A stretch of DNA of 64,000 bases, taken from positions 280,719 through 344,718 of the forward strand of contig CAWHVQ010000024.1 of NCBI GenBank assembly GCA_963832895.1, written 5' to 3'. Origin of the DNA: JAMXLO01 sp963832895. Lineage in GTDB: Bacteria; Pseudomonadota; Alphaproteobacteria; Acetobacterales; Acetobacteraceae. This document shows positions 26,590-36,307 of this stretch, piece after piece. The notes beneath the pieces were generated by a model that was given only the letters and a program-made list of their open reading frames with translations, did no database searches and had not been told where the DNA came from. A program made the translations under genes and the position numbers. Within the stretch, counting starts at the first letter, position 1. The number at the start of each line of letters is the position of its first letter.

Positions 26590-28128
26590 ATGACCGAGCA
26601 AAGCGACAAGCCAGGTTCGATCGACGCGCAACCGACAGCAAATGATGCTTCGGCTGCCCACGACGCGAAATCCGCACAGATCCCGCCGGAGTCCCGCCGC
26701 CCTGTGCCACAGAACACCCGCAAGGTTACGCGAAAGCGCAAGCTTCTGATCGGTGTGCTCGGGGTTGCTGTCCTCGCAGTTCTCCTCGTGTTCGGCGTCC
26801 CGTGGGTCGAGGCGATGCTCAACACTGCCTCCACAGATGACGCTTACGTGAATGGGCATGTAACATTTGTTGCGCCCCGCGTGGCAGGACAGATCGCCCG
26901 CGTTCTGGTCGATGACAACAACCGTGTTCGCAAGGGAGATCGCCTCGCAGAGTTGGACAAGGAGCCGTATCAGGTTGTGGTCTCCGAGAAGCAGGCAGCG
27001 GTGGATACCGCGACAGCAGACCTGCAGGCAGCCACCGCGGCTGCGCGCGCGATCGAGGCGCAGGCAGTGAGCCAACGCTGGAACCTGCAACACGCCGTGG
27101 AGGGTGTCGACAGCGAGGTCGCTCTGCTGCACGCACGCGTCGCCGATATTGCCAAGAGCAAGGCCGCACTCGTGCTGGCGCAGCTTCAATTCGATCGAGC
27201 GAAGCAACTCGTCCCGCGGGGCGATACCCCTCAGGAGGTGTACGACCAGCGGCAGGCGGAGCTGACGACAGCCGGCGCGGGCCTCACCCAGGCCCTGGCC
27301 GAAGTTTACCAGATCCGCGTCTCGCTAGGTCTGCCGGCGCAACCTGACGGTGGCGGCGATCTCGGCCAGGTGCCGCCTGATCTCGACGAGACCTTTTCGT
27401 CCGTCCTCGAGGCCCAGGCGGCGCTCATCCAGAGTGCCGCCCAGCTCGGCGTCGTGCACTCGTTCGACCAAGGCCCGAAAGCGATGCTCGACCAGTTCTA
27501 CAAACTGGGCGACATCAACACCACGTTCGCCCGGCTCGCGGCCGATGCCCCGGCCGTCAAACAGGCAGAGGCGAAACTCGAAGCCGCCAAACGCGATCTC
27601 GCGCAGGCCGAACTGGATCTTCGTTACACCGACATCTTCGCGGACATCGACGGCGTCGTCACGCGGCGCAACGTCAATCCGGGCAACTACGTTCAGGTCG
27701 GCCAGAACCTGATGGCGGTCCGCTCGCTCAACGAAATCTGGGTTGACGCCAACTTCAAGGAAACCCAGTTGCGCGACCTGCGTATCGGGCAGCCGGTGGA
27801 TCTGAGCGTCGACATGTACGGCGGCAAGCATACCTTCAAGGGCCGGATCTCCGGCTTCACCGAGGGGACCGGATCGACCCTGGCATTGCTGCCGCCCGAG
27901 AACGCCACAGGCAATTTCATCAAGGTCGTTCAGCGATTGCCGGTCCGCATCGATCTCGTTGATTACAACCCTGATCAGGATCCTCTGTTCATCGGCACCT
28001 CGGTGGTTCCGTACGTCTACATCAACAAGCCAGCAACCGGACCCGATGCTGGAAAGTTTCTCCAGGCCTACGTTCCGCAGTCTTCGAGCCCCGGTCCAAC
28101 CGCCAGCGCGTCGGGCACCAGGCGATGA
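26590..28128 (+). CDS. HlyD/EmrA-type membrane fusion protein
   Basis: 512 residues from the ATG at 26590 (six codons of extra open frame lie upstream, without a better ribosome site). A basic cytoplasmic tail leads into one membrane helix (near 50-70), then 'TDDAYVNGHVTFVAPRVAGQI', the biotinyl-lipoyl-like half, a long alpha-hairpin with coiled-coil character, and the second half-motif 'TDIFADIDGVVTRRNVNPGNYV', followed by the beta-barrel. It overlaps the MFS gene by four bases (ATGA). Together they form an EmrAB-type tripartite efflux system for drugs or acids; no outer-membrane channel is present in the window. Confidence 0.88.
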   Translation: MTEQSDKPGSIDAQPTANDASAAHDAKSAQIPPESRRPVPQNTRKVTRKRKLLIGVLGVAVLAVLLVFGVPWVEAMLNTASTDDAYVNGHVTFVAPRVAGQIARVLVDDNNRVRKGDRLAELDKEPYQVVVSEKQAAVDTATADLQAATAAARAIEAQAVSQRWNLQHAVEGVDSEVALLHARVADIAKSKAALVLAQLQFDRAKQLVPRGDTPQEVYDQRQAELTTAGAGLTQALAEVYQIRVSLGLPAQPDGGGDLGQVPPDLDETFSSVLEAQAALIQSAAQLGVVHSFDQGPKAMLDQFYKLGDINTTFARLAADAPAVKQAEAKLEAAKRDLAQAELDLRYTDIFADIDGVVTRRNVNPGNYVQVGQNLMAVRSLNEIWVDANFKETQLRDLRIGQPVDLSVDMYGGKHTFKGRISGFTEGTGSTLALLPPENATGNFIKVVQRLPVRIDLVDYNPDQDPLFIGTSVVPYVYINKPATGPDAGKFLQAYVPQSSSPGPTASASGTRR

Positions 28129-29772
28129 GCGATGCGGTGTCGTCCGCGACACCCCTGAATTCCGGATCTCGTGCCGCGACAAACCCCTGGGTCGTCGCCG
28201 CTGTCGTCGTGGTGCCGACCTTCATGGAGGTGCTCGACACCACAATCGCGGTCGTGGCGCTGCGCTATATCGCGGGCGGGCTGTCGGCGACGGTCGATGA
28301 CGGCGAATGGGTCATCACCAGCTACCTCGCCGCCAACGCGATCATCCTGCCAATCACCGGCTGGCTGATAGCGCATCTCGGGCGCCGCAACTATTTCCTG
28401 CTTTCCATCGCCGTATTCACCCTCGCCTCGGGGCTCTGCGGCATGTCCACGAGTTCTCGGACAACTGATCCTGTTCCGCGTGCTTCAGGGTCTTGCCGGC
28501 GGTGGTCTTCAGCCGAGCAGCCAGGGCGTGCTGCTGGACGCCTTCCCGGTCGAGCGGCAAGGGATGGCCATGACGCTGTTCGGCCTGGCCGCACTGATCG
28601 CCCCCGTCGTCGGCCCGACACTCGGTGGTTGGATTACCGACGACTACACTTGGCGGTGGGTGTTCTGGATCAACGTCCCCGTCGGCCTCCTGGCGCTGGG
28701 TGCGTGCGCCATCACACTCCGCGACCCCGACTACCTCACGGAACAGCGCATGGAGTTGCGCAAGCGACCGTTCAGCTTCGATGGCGTTGGCCTGTCGCTG
28801 CTGGTTATCGTCATCGTCTGTTGGGAGGTAACGCTCAGCAAGGGACAGGAATGGGACTGGCTGGGCGACCCGTTCTGGCGCGTGCAGACGCTGGTCGTTT
28901 TGTTTGCCGTGGGCCTGGTCGGGCTGGTTATCTGGGAACTGCGTCATCCGAGTCCGGTGGTCAATTTCCGACCGCTTCTAGAACGCAACTTCGCTGCCTG
29001 CTGCATCATCATCTTCTGCGCGTTCGCGGTGCTGTACGCCGCCAGCACCTCGTTGCCTGCCTTGCTCCAGTCGCTGTTCGGCTACGATGCACTGAGCGCC
29101 GGACTCGTCATGTCGCCGGCCGGCTTCTTCGCCGTCGTCACCATGCCGTTCGTCGGGCGAGCGCTCGGTCGTGGACTCGATGCGCGATGGGTGCTTGTCG
29201 CGGGTCTGCTAACCATGGCCGCGGGGAACTACTGGATGTCGCAGTTGAACCTGGACGTGAGTCCGGGGCAGTTGGTCTGGCCTCGGGTGGTGCTGATCAT
29301 CGGGCTGGCGATGTGCTTCGCCCCGGCAAACGTGGCGGCTTATCTCTATACGCCGCTCGCGCTGCGCGGGGCAGCGGTCGGCTTGTTGAGCCTGCTGCGC
29401 AACGAGGGCGGCAGCGTCGGAACCTCGATGGCACAAACGATACAGGAGCGGCGTGACCAGTTCCACGACCTCCGTCTTGGCGAATGGCTCGATCCCTTCA
29501 ATGCGGCCGCACGTTCCTTCCTCGATCAGGCTTACGGAACGTTCCTGCAGCAGACCGGCGATCCGGTCGCCGCAAAGCAAATGGCCTTACAGGCGCTGGC
29601 AAACCTGCGCGAGCAACAGGCCTCGTCGCTCGCCTATTTCGATGTGTTCTGGGTGCTGGCCGCTGTCATGGTCGCGCTTGCGTTCGTTGTGTTGATGATG
29701 AAACGTTCCGTCGCGGAGAAAGGCGCTCGCATCGGCTCAAGTAAAGTGAGCACACCTGCTCTCCGTAGCTAA
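28125..29772 (+). CDS. EmrB/QacA-type (DHA2) MFS efflux permease, one frameshift
   Basis: 1,648 bases, one too many. The first frame gives 'VVVPTFMEVLDTTIAVVALRYIAGGL' (DHA2 motif in helix 1), 'WVITSYLAANAIILPITGWL' and 'LGRRNYFLLSIAVF'. Near 28,455 (GAGTTCTCGG) the frame breaks; dropping one T continues as GQLILFRVLQGLAGGG and on into 'LIAPVVGPTLGGWITDDYTWRWVFWINVPVG' and the remaining helices to 29,772. Fourteen-helix family; partner of the EmrA-like protein before it, with which its start overlaps. Probable multidrug export. Confidence 0.85.
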
Positions 29773-29922
29773 ACAGGTTCGCCGGTGAACCTTGGGATTT
29801 TGAGCGAATAGGCTTCATAGGCCTTGATCGCGGGTAGCTGCGCGACACGGAGGCCACCAGGGCATTGCCAGGAACGTGGGGGGACCCACAAGACCGGCGA
29901 AGCGCCTGCGGCGAAGAGATGT

Positions 29923-31326
29923 TCAGTGCCCCAGCGCCTGCACGATCTCCTCGGTCATCTTCTTCGCGTCACCGAACAGCATCATCGTGTTCGGCCGGAA
30001 GAACAGCACGTTGTCGACGCCCGCATAGCCCGAAGCCATCGAGCGCTTGACGAACAGCACAGTGCCCGCCTTCTCCACGTCCAGGATCGGCATGCCGTAG
30101 ATCGCCGACTGCGGGTCAGTCTTCGCCGCCGGATTGGTCACGTCGTTGGCGCCGATCACATATGCCACATCGGCGGTGGAGAACTCGTTGTTGATCTCCT
30201 CCAGTTCGAAGACCTCGTCGTACGGCACACTCGCCTCGGCCAACAGCACGTTCATGTGTCCGGGCATGCGGCCGGCGACCGGGTGGATGGCATACTTTAC
30301 CTCCACCCCTTCCTTCTTCAGCGTGTCCGCCATCTCGCGCAGAGCGTGCTGCGCCTGCGCCACCGCCATGCCGTAGCCCGGCACCACGATCACCTTCGAT
30401 GCATTCTTCATGATGAACGCCGCATCCTCGGCATTGCCGCTCTTCACCGTGCGATCCACCGCAGTGCCGCCGGCCGCGGCTACGCCGCTCTCGGTGCCGA
30501 AGCCACCCAGCAGCACGTTGATGATGCTGCGGTTCATGCCTTTGCACATGATGTAGGACAGGATCGCACCCGAAGCGCCGACCAGCGAGCCGGTGATGAT
30601 CAGCGCCAGGTTTTGGATGGTGAAGCCGATGCCCGCTGCCGCCCAGCCCGAGTAGCTGTTGAGCATCGACACGACCACCGGCATGTCGGCGCCGCCGATC
30701 GGGATGATGATCAGGAACCCGAGCCCGAACGCCAGCAGCGCGATCAGCCAGAACACGACCTGGCTGCCGGTCGTGACGAACAGCACAATCAGCACCACCA
30801 GCACCACGGCGAGCCCGAGGTTCAGCTTGTGCTGACCAGGGAACGAGATCGGCGCACCGCTCATCAACGCCTGCAGCTTGGCGAATGCGATCAGCGAGCC
30901 GGAGAACGTGATGGCACCGATCGCCAGGCCGAGCGACATCTCGATCAGGCTCTGCGTGTGGACGTTGCCCAACGTGCCGATGCCGAAAGCCTCGGGCGCA
31001 TTCAGCGCCGCCGCGGCGACGAACACCGCCGCGAGACCCACCAGCGAGTGAAACGCCGCGACAAGCTGCGGCAGTGCCGTCATCTGGATGCGCAGCGCGA
31101 CGAAGGTGCCGACCGTTCCGCCGATGATGATGCCGAGGAAGATCAGCCCGTAGCCAAGACCGCCCATACCGTGATGAGCGAGCGTGGCGACCACTGCCAC
31201 CGCCATGCCGATCATGCCGAACAGGTTGCCCTGGCGCGACGTGACGGGCGACGACAGCCCGCGCAGTGCCAGGATGAACAGGACGGCGGAAATCAGATAG
31301 CAGAGCGCGGTGAGGTTGGCGGACAT
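29923..31326 (-). CDS. pntB: NAD(P) transhydrogenase subunit beta
   Basis: 467 residues from the ATG at 31326; the open frame continues upstream inside pntAB but MSANLTALCYLISAVLFILAL is the family start. About nine membrane segments are followed by the NADP(H)-binding domain III with 'VIVVPGYGMAVAQAQH', 'AIHPVAGRMPGHMNVLLAEA' and 'VIGANDVTNPAAKTDP'. It transfers hydride between NADH and NADP+, coupled to proton entry, and supplies NADPH. Third gene of the pntAA-pntAB-pntB operon, 11 bases after pntAB. Confidence 0.95.
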   Translation of the reverse strand: MSANLTALCYLISAVLFILALRGLSSPVTSRQGNLFGMIGMAVAVVATLAHHGMGGLGYGLIFLGIIIGGTVGTFVALRIQMTALPQLVAAFHSLVGLAAVFVAAAALNAPEAFGIGTLGNVHTQSLIEMSLGLAIGAITFSGSLIAFAKLQALMSGAPISFPGQHKLNLGLAVVLVVLIVLFVTTGSQVVFWLIALLAFGLGFLIIIPIGGADMPVVVSMLNSYSGWAAAGIGFTIQNLALIITGSLVGASGAILSYIMCKGMNRSIINVLLGGFGTESGVAAAGGTAVDRTVKSGNAEDAAFIMKNASKVIVVPGYGMAVAQAQHALREMADTLKKEGVEVKYAIHPVAGRMPGHMNVLLAEASVPYDEVFELEEINNEFSTADVAYVIGANDVTNPAAKTDPQSAIYGMPILDVEKAGTVLFVKRSMASGYAGVDNVLFFRPNTMMLFGDAKKMTEEIVQALGH

Positions 31327-31337
31327 CGGCGCGCCCT

Positions 31338-31730
31338 CTACTGCCGTCGCTTGAACATCGACAGCATGCGATGCGTCACCACGAAGCCACCGAAGATGTT
31401 CACGCTCGCCAGCATCACGGCGACGAAACCGAAGCCCATCGCCCAGCCGCTGGTGCCAAGGCCGGTCGCCAGCATGGCGCCCACCACGATCACCGAGGAG
31501 ATCGCGTTGGTCACCGACATCAGCGGCGAATGCAGCGCCGGCGTGACGTTCCACACCACGTAGTAGCCGACGAAGCAGGCCATCAAAAAGATCGCCAGCA
31601 GGAATACGAACGGCTCCACCTCGGTGACAACGCCGGTGGTGCCCTCCAACAGTGAATGCGCGTGGACGGCGAGCTCATTGGCGCGCTGCGCCAGCCGATC
31701 AGCCTCGTCCGCCAACTGGTTCGGGTTCAT
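31338..31730 (-). CDS. pntAB: NAD(P) transhydrogenase subunit alpha part 2
   Basis: 130 residues: a short amphipathic N-terminus, then three to four hydrophobic segments with 'PFVFLLAIFLMACFVGYYVVWNVTPALHSPLMSVTNAISSVIVVGA', the typical PntAB/alpha-2 sequence. It forms part of the proton-translocating membrane domain. Separate alpha-1 and alpha-2 polypeptides are common in alphaproteobacteria, in contrast to the single PntA of E. coli. It starts 15 bases after the pntAA stop. Confidence 0.93.
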   Translation of the reverse strand: MNPNQLADEADRLAQRANELAVHAHSLLEGTTGVVTEVEPFVFLLAIFLMACFVGYYVVWNVTPALHSPLMSVTNAISSVIVVGAMLATGLGTSGWAMGFGFVAVMLASVNIFGGFVVTHRMLSMFKRRQ

Positions 31731-31745
31731 CAGCGCACTCCGCTT

Positions 31746-32886
31746 CTATGCAGCATGCGAGGGCAGAAAGTTCGGATGCACGACTGTGTCGGCACGTGTC
31801 AGCATGACGCCCTTCACGATATCGTCGCTCTCCGGCAGCTTCGGCGCCATCGCTTCCTTGTCCCAGAACGTGCTCAGAAAGGTCAGGAGGTTCCGTGCAT
31901 AGAGCGCGGATGCGGCAACGGGAATGCGGCCGGGCCAGTTCTGGTAGCCGAGTACGGCGACGCCATTTGGCGTGACAATGCGCTCTCCCGGCACTGTGGC
32001 GGCACAGTTGCCCCCGGCATCGGCCGCGATATCGACGATCACGCTGCCGGGCCGCATAGAGTTCGACCATCGGCTGGGTCACGATGACAGGTGCGCGCCG
32101 ACCCATCACCAAGGCGGTGCAGATCACCAGATCATTCTTGGCAATCGTGGCGGCCATCAGCTCCGCCTGCTTCTGACGAAACGCCTCGCTCATCTCGCGT
32201 GCATAGGCACCCGTTTGGCCGGCTGTCTCCGCGTCCTCCACGCCGACGAACGCCGCACCCAGCGACTTGATCTCCTCCTTCGCGGCGGGCCGCACGTCGG
32301 TGGCGGAAACAATCGCGCCCAGCCGCCGCGCGGTGGCGATCGCCTGTAGGCCGGCCACGCCCGCGCCAATCACGAACAGGCGCGCCGGCGGCACCGTCCC
32401 GGCGGCAGTCATCATCATCGGAAAACCACGCTGGAATGCGCCCGCCGCCTCGATCACCGCGCGGTAGCCGGCGAGGTTCGACTGGCTCGACAGCACGTCC
32501 ATCGCCTGCGCGCGCGTGATGCGCGGCAGCAGCTCCATGGCCGCGCAGTCGATGCCGGCTGCTGCGAGGCTCGGAACCAGTTCGGGTTCACCGAAGGCGT
32601 TGGCGATGCAGACCAGCAGGGTCCCACGCGTGATCTGCGCCCTCTGTTCGGGCAGCGGCATTTGCACCGCGAACACGATTGCGGCACCGGCCAAGGCAGC
32701 CCCCGCATCGGGCGCGATCTCTGCCCCGGCGGCGGCGAACTCATGATCGGGGATCGCCGCCTCGCCGCCGGCGCCCAACTCGATCGCGACTGTCAGGCCC
32801 AGGCCGATCAGACGCTTCACAGTATCAGGCGTAGCTGCAACACGCGTCTCGGACGCGCGGCGTTCCTTCAGCACCGCAAGGCGCAT
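31746..32886 (-). CDS. pntAA: NAD(P) transhydrogenase subunit alpha part 1, one frameshift
   Basis: 1,141 bases, one too many. N-terminal frame: 'RRASETRVAATPDTVKRLIGLG', 'LLPRITRAQAMDVLSSQSNLAGYRAV' and the NAD-binding 'RLFVIGAGVAGLQAIATARRLGA'. Near 32,058 the frame breaks; the other frame continues 'MRPGSVIVDIAADAGGN' and ends 'VVHPNFLPSHAA'. Domain I of the transhydrogenase, a soluble NAD(H)-binding subunit. Because this is a conserved metabolic gene and the rest of the operon is intact, the indel may well be a sequence error. Confidence 0.9.
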
Positions 32887-33089
32887 CCGTTCACTCCTTC
32901 ACAGACACGACCAAAGGGAGAACCGGGCACGCGAGCACATGCGCGAACCGCCCCAGACCGACGGCGAGGCACCATGCGCGAAGGGGGTGGGTGGTGCAAG
33001 GGGCGATCGATGGCGGTTGGTGCGCGGCTCGCCTCTTCCGCGTCAAGCGAGGTGATGATCAAGTGGTGGCCAAAGGCGAGGAGGGAACG

Positions 33090-33860
33090 ATGGGTCAGCT
33101 CGACGGCAGGATCGGCATCATCACGGGGGCGGCTTCTGGCATCGGCGCTGCCTGCGCGCGCGTCCTGGCACGTGAGGGAGCAAAGCTGGTGCTGACGGAC
33201 CTGGATGATGCGGGCGGCCAACGCCTCGCGGAACAGACCGGCGGCGTCTACCTGCATCATGACGTGACGGACGAGGCCGGCTGGCCCGCGGTGATCGCGG
33301 CCGCCGAGCGGCTCGGCGGCTTGCATATTCTGGTGGCCAACGCCGGCATCGGCATCATGGGATCCGCGATCGACATGTCGCTCGATAACTGGCGGCGGCA
33401 GATGGCGGTGAATGTCGACGGCGTGTTCCTGACTGTGAAGTACGGCATCCCCGCGATGCGGCGTTCCGGTGGCGGTTCCGTCGTGATGATGTCCTCGGTC
33501 GCCGGCATACGCGGTTCGGCCAACCTCGCCGGCTATTCCGCGACCAAGGGCGCGGTGCGGCTGTTCGCCAAGTCCATCGCGCTGGAGTGCGCCGGCGCAC
33601 GCGACAACATCAGGGTGAACTCGGTGCATCCCGGCGTCATCGACACGCCGATCTGGACCAAGCTGCCGCCGGGAGCCAATGCGCCGCTCGATCCGCACCG
33701 AATTGCCGAGGCAACGGTGCCGATCGGCAAGGCCGGGCAGGCGGAGGACATTGCCAACGGCGTGCTGTTTCTGTGCTCCGATGCATCGAGCCACATGACC
33801 GGAGCGGAACTGGTGATCGACGGCGGCATGACGGCGGGACGCGCGGGACCAATGAGTTAA
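33090..33860 (+). CDS. Short-chain dehydrogenase/reductase (SDR)
   Basis: 256 residues from the ATG at 33090 with GAGGAGGGAACG before it; a longer frame to 32991 looks non-coding. Classical SDR motifs: 'TGAASGIG' near 11, 'NAGIGI' near 87, active-site Ser in 'VVMMSSVAG' and 'YSATKGA' (Tyr, Lys), then 'VHPGVIDTPIW'. The NAD preference is suggested by Asp at the end of the second strand ('VLTDLDD'). Substrate unknown. Divergent from the pnt operon. Confidence 0.87.
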   Translation: MGQLDGRIGIITGAASGIGAACARVLAREGAKLVLTDLDDAGGQRLAEQTGGVYLHHDVTDEAGWPAVIAAAERLGGLHILVANAGIGIMGSAIDMSLDNWRRQMAVNVDGVFLTVKYGIPAMRRSGGGSVVMMSSVAGIRGSANLAGYSATKGAVRLFAKSIALECAGARDNIRVNSVHPGVIDTPIWTKLPPGANAPLDPHRIAEATVPIGKAGQAEDIANGVLFLCSDASSHMTGAELVIDGGMTAGRAGPMS

Positions 33861-33919
33861 CCCTCTTTGTTCCGCAGCCGCGCTATATTCTTCCGGAGCT
33901 GTTTCAGTCCGAGGTCAAT

Positions 33920-34474
33920 ATGGCAATGCGGCCCGCGTTGTTCGCTGCCGTCGTGGCAGGCCTTGCGCCTGGAGCATCCGCGCTCGCGCAGCCTGCACCG
34001 TCGCCCTACGTCATCGATCAGGCGTCACTGTCGCATTCCGCGCTCAAGGCCACGACGTTCAAGGCCGGAACAGTGGTCGCCAATCTCGCGATACTGTCCT
34101 ATGCCACCGGCGGACTGGCAGGCGGTGCAGCGCTGACGACATTCATCACGGCCAGTGCCTGGGTGCTCTATACGGCGAACGACTATCTCTGGGACACCTA
34201 TTCGCCGCCGCCCGCGAAGCAGAATACAAACCAGACCTTCGACGCGACCGCCGATGCCTGGCGCAACACCGAGAAGTACCTCACCTACAAGCCGGTGATT
34301 GCATCGATCAAGCTGGGCTCGTTGTACCTCTATACAGGCTCAGTGGCAGCCATGACCGTGTTCGGCACGGCGTCGGTGCTGACCAATACCGCCGTGTTCT
34401 ATGCCAACAACATGGCATGGGACTGGTACGACTGGTACTCCGCAGCGCCAACCGTCGCCGCGACGAAGCCCTGA
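33920..34474 (+). CDS. Exported or membrane protein of unknown function
   Basis: 184 residues from the ATG at 33920. A signal peptide ends near 'ASALAQ-PAPSP' (residues 1-24). The remainder has two hydrophobic stretches ('TVVANLAILSYATGGLAGGAALTTFITASAWVLY' and 'GSLYLYTGSVAAMTVFGTASVLT') and many aromatic residues ('NNMAWDWYDWYSA'). The layout resembles DUF2061-type membrane proteins, but I cannot assign a family with certainty. It stands between an SDR and the convergent UbiB-like gene. Confidence 0.65.
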   Translation: MAMRPALFAAVVAGLAPGASALAQPAPSPYVIDQASLSHSALKATTFKAGTVVANLAILSYATGGLAGGAALTTFITASAWVLYTANDYLWDTYSPPPAKQNTNQTFDATADAWRNTEKYLTYKPVIASIKLGSLYLYTGSVAAMTVFGTASVLTNTAVFYANNMAWDWYDWYSAAPTVAATKP

Positions 34475-34477
34475 CGC

Positions 34478-35824
34478 CTATTGCGCCGGCGGCACACCTG
34501 CATCGGTCAATGCCGCGGCCTGACGCGCGGACAGCACTGATTCATCAAAATCAGCGATCAGATCGCCAAACAACCTGCTCCAGTTCAGCTCCGCCTTGAG
34601 GCGCAGAAACACGCCTCCCAGGCCAATGGCCGAACGATCCATCAGCACGAACTCGCGCGGCGGCCTGACCCCACCGGTGCGTTTCAGTCCGGCATGCACG
34701 CGCTCGGCGACTTCCCGGCCGAACTGCGGATCGTCGGTCTCCTGAATGCGCCGCACCCTGTCCTCGCACAGCGGTTCGTACAGAAAACGCGCCCAAAGGT
34801 TCAGCGCCGCCATCTTCTCCTTCGACAGATCGCTGAAGCCCCATGTCGTGTAGGCATGGTGCGCCTTGGCGTCGTCATTGTCGCGCACCGCTTCATACAG
34901 GTCGATCACCCCGCGCACGAACTTCGCGCCGAACACGCGAATGGCGCCGAAGTCCAGCAGATTGACCGAGGCATCGGGCCGCACCTGATAGTTGCCAAGA
35001 TGCGGATCACCGTGGATCACCCCGTAGCGATAGAACGGCACATACCAGGCGCGGAACAGCGCCGCGGCGATGCGGTTGCGCTCCTCCTGCGGCGGGTCCT
35101 CAGCCAGACGCTGCATCAGCGGTCGCCCGTCGAGCCACGTCATGGTGAGCAGGCGGCGTGTGCAGTACTCGGCGATTGGTACTGGCACATGCACGGTGGG
35201 ATCGTTCGCCAGCATCCGTCCATACAACCGCATCTGCGCGGCCTCGCGTTCGTAGTCGAGTTCCTCGCGCAGGCGTTCGCACAGTTCCTTGTAGACCTCC
35301 TCGTGCTGGATGGCGTTATCCATGCGATGATAGATCGCCATCGCCATACGCAATTGGCGAAGGTCGGCTTCGACTGTACTCGGCATGTCCGGGTATTGCA
35401 GTTTGCAGGCGACATCGGTCCCGTCGTGCAGAGTGGCGCGATGCACCTGGCCCAGGCTGGCGGCGGCGGCGGCGTCATGGCCGAACTGCGCGAATTTCGC
35501 CTGCCAGTCGGTGCCAAGCTCGCTCACCATGCGTCGGCGCACAAAGTTCCAGCCCATCGGCGGAGCGTTGGCCTGCAATTGCGCAAGCTCGGCAGCGTAT
35601 TCGGCAGGCAGCGCATCGGGCACCGTGGACAGGAACTGCGCCACCTTCATCAGCGGACCTTTCAAACCGCCTAGAATAGTCCGCAGGTCCTCGGCATGTG
35701 CGGCACGGTCCGTCTTGATGCCGAACACCCGCTCGCCGGCCACGCGTGCCGCGATGCCGCCAACGGCCCCCGAGGTACGCGCCATGCGGCGTATTTCACC
35801 GAACAGGTTGCTGCGGTCAGACAT
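34478..35824 (-). CDS. AarF/ABC1/UbiB atypical kinase-like protein
   Basis: 448 residues from the ATG at 35824. Family features: the 'KGPLMKVAQFLSTVPDALP' helix (the KxGQ-equivalent region), 'AAAASLGQVHRATLHDGTDVACKLQYP' with the Ala-rich loop and catalytic Lys, 'EELDYEREAAQMRLY', 'VIHGDPHLGNYQVR' and 'LLDFGAIRVF'. In ubiquinone-making bacteria, UbiB/COQ8 supports ubiquinone synthesis or lipid handling; this paralogue could do the same or something else. Its start overlaps the end of the DUF559 gene by a few bases. Confidence 0.87.
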   Translation of the reverse strand: MSDRSNLFGEIRRMARTSGAVGGIAARVAGERVFGIKTDRAAHAEDLRTILGGLKGPLMKVAQFLSTVPDALPAEYAAELAQLQANAPPMGWNFVRRRMVSELGTDWQAKFAQFGHDAAAAASLGQVHRATLHDGTDVACKLQYPDMPSTVEADLRQLRMAMAIYHRMDNAIQHEEVYKELCERLREELDYEREAAQMRLYGRMLANDPTVHVPVPIAEYCTRRLLTMTWLDGRPLMQRLAEDPPQEERNRIAAALFRAWYVPFYRYGVIHGDPHLGNYQVRPDASVNLLDFGAIRVFGAKFVRGVIDLYEAVRDNDDAKAHHAYTTWGFSDLSKEKMAALNLWARFLYEPLCEDRVRRIQETDDPQFGREVAERVHAGLKRTGGVRPPREFVLMDRSAIGLGGVFLRLKAELNWSRLFGDLIADFDESVLSARQAAALTDAGVPPAQ

Positions 35825-36206
35825 GGAGACAGATCGTCGAGGTCGAAGCGCCGAAAGCTTTATAATTCTTCCCCTCCCCTTGCGGGAGGGGGCTGGGGGG
35901 AGGGACCATTCGCGCAAGTTCGCCAATCGCAGCCCGCATGCCCTCGCGATTGCGCAGCACGTCACGATTGGAAATCCGCAGCACGCGAACACCGTGTCTC
36001 GCCATCCAGGTATCTCGCACAGCATCGCCTGCCGCGCCGATATGGGACACGCCATCGACCTCAATGACCAGCCGCGCCGATGGGCAATAGAAATCAGCGA
36101 TGTATGGCCCCAGTGGCACCTGCCGCCGAAATTTCCGGCCGCCGATCCGATGCTTGCGAAGCCCCTGGCAAAGCCTGCGCTCCGCGGGTGTCGCAGTACG
36201 CCGCAT
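35817..36206 (-). CDS. DUF559 (Vsr-like nuclease fold) protein
   Basis: 129 residues from the ATG at 36206. 'MRRTATPAERRLCQGLRKHRIGGRKFRRQVPLGPYIADFYCP' followed by 'RLVIEVDGVSH' is the DUF559 core, related to very-short-patch-repair and other PD-(D/E)XK nucleases (Asp of 'IADF', Glu of 'VIEVDG'). The last ~30 residues ('PPPSPLPQGEGK') are encoded by a REP-like palindrome. A second, inverted palindrome lies just upstream of the gene. Reading continues past the UbiB-like start, so the cassette sits inside a pepF-ubiB operon. Function of the family unknown. Confidence 0.78.
   Translation of the reverse strand: MRRTATPAERRLCQGLRKHRIGGRKFRRQVPLGPYIADFYCPSARLVIEVDGVSHIGAAGDAVRDTWMARHGVRVLRISNRDVLRNREGMRAAIGELARMVPPPSPLPQGEGKNYKAFGASTSTICLHV
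35871..35905. repeat. REP-like palindrome, copy 2
   Basis: CCCCTCCCCTTGCGGGAGGG core plus a G-rich arm. It lies inside the 3' coding end of the DUF559 gene and supplies its Pro-rich tail. Confidence 0.8.
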
Positions 36207-36242
36207 GGCGCGGGCGTGTTCCAGAAACGCTCTATCGTGCCT

Positions 36243-36285
36243 GGCCTCCTCCCCCCGCCCCACTCCCGCAAGGGGAGGGGGAGGT
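36243..36285. repeat. REP-like palindrome, copy 3 (inverted relative to copy 2)
   Basis: CCCCACTCCCGCAAGGGGAG with C-rich and G-rich arms, between the oligoendopeptidase stop and the DUF559 start. Copies 2 and 3 bracket the DUF559 gene in opposite orientation. Confidence 0.8.
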
Positions 36286-36307
36286 GTTTTTACTGCCCTG
36301 CTTGCCT

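Noticed and set aside
29773..29800. Weak hairpin GGTTC...GAACC after the EmrB-like gene
   Set aside because: Only five or six pairs and a short T run four bases away; not convincing as a terminator.
29824..31563. Long plus-strand open frame (579 codons) opposite pntB and pntAB
   Set aside because: It is a His/Arg/Asp/Gln-rich shadow of two well-conserved minus-strand genes and has no family features.
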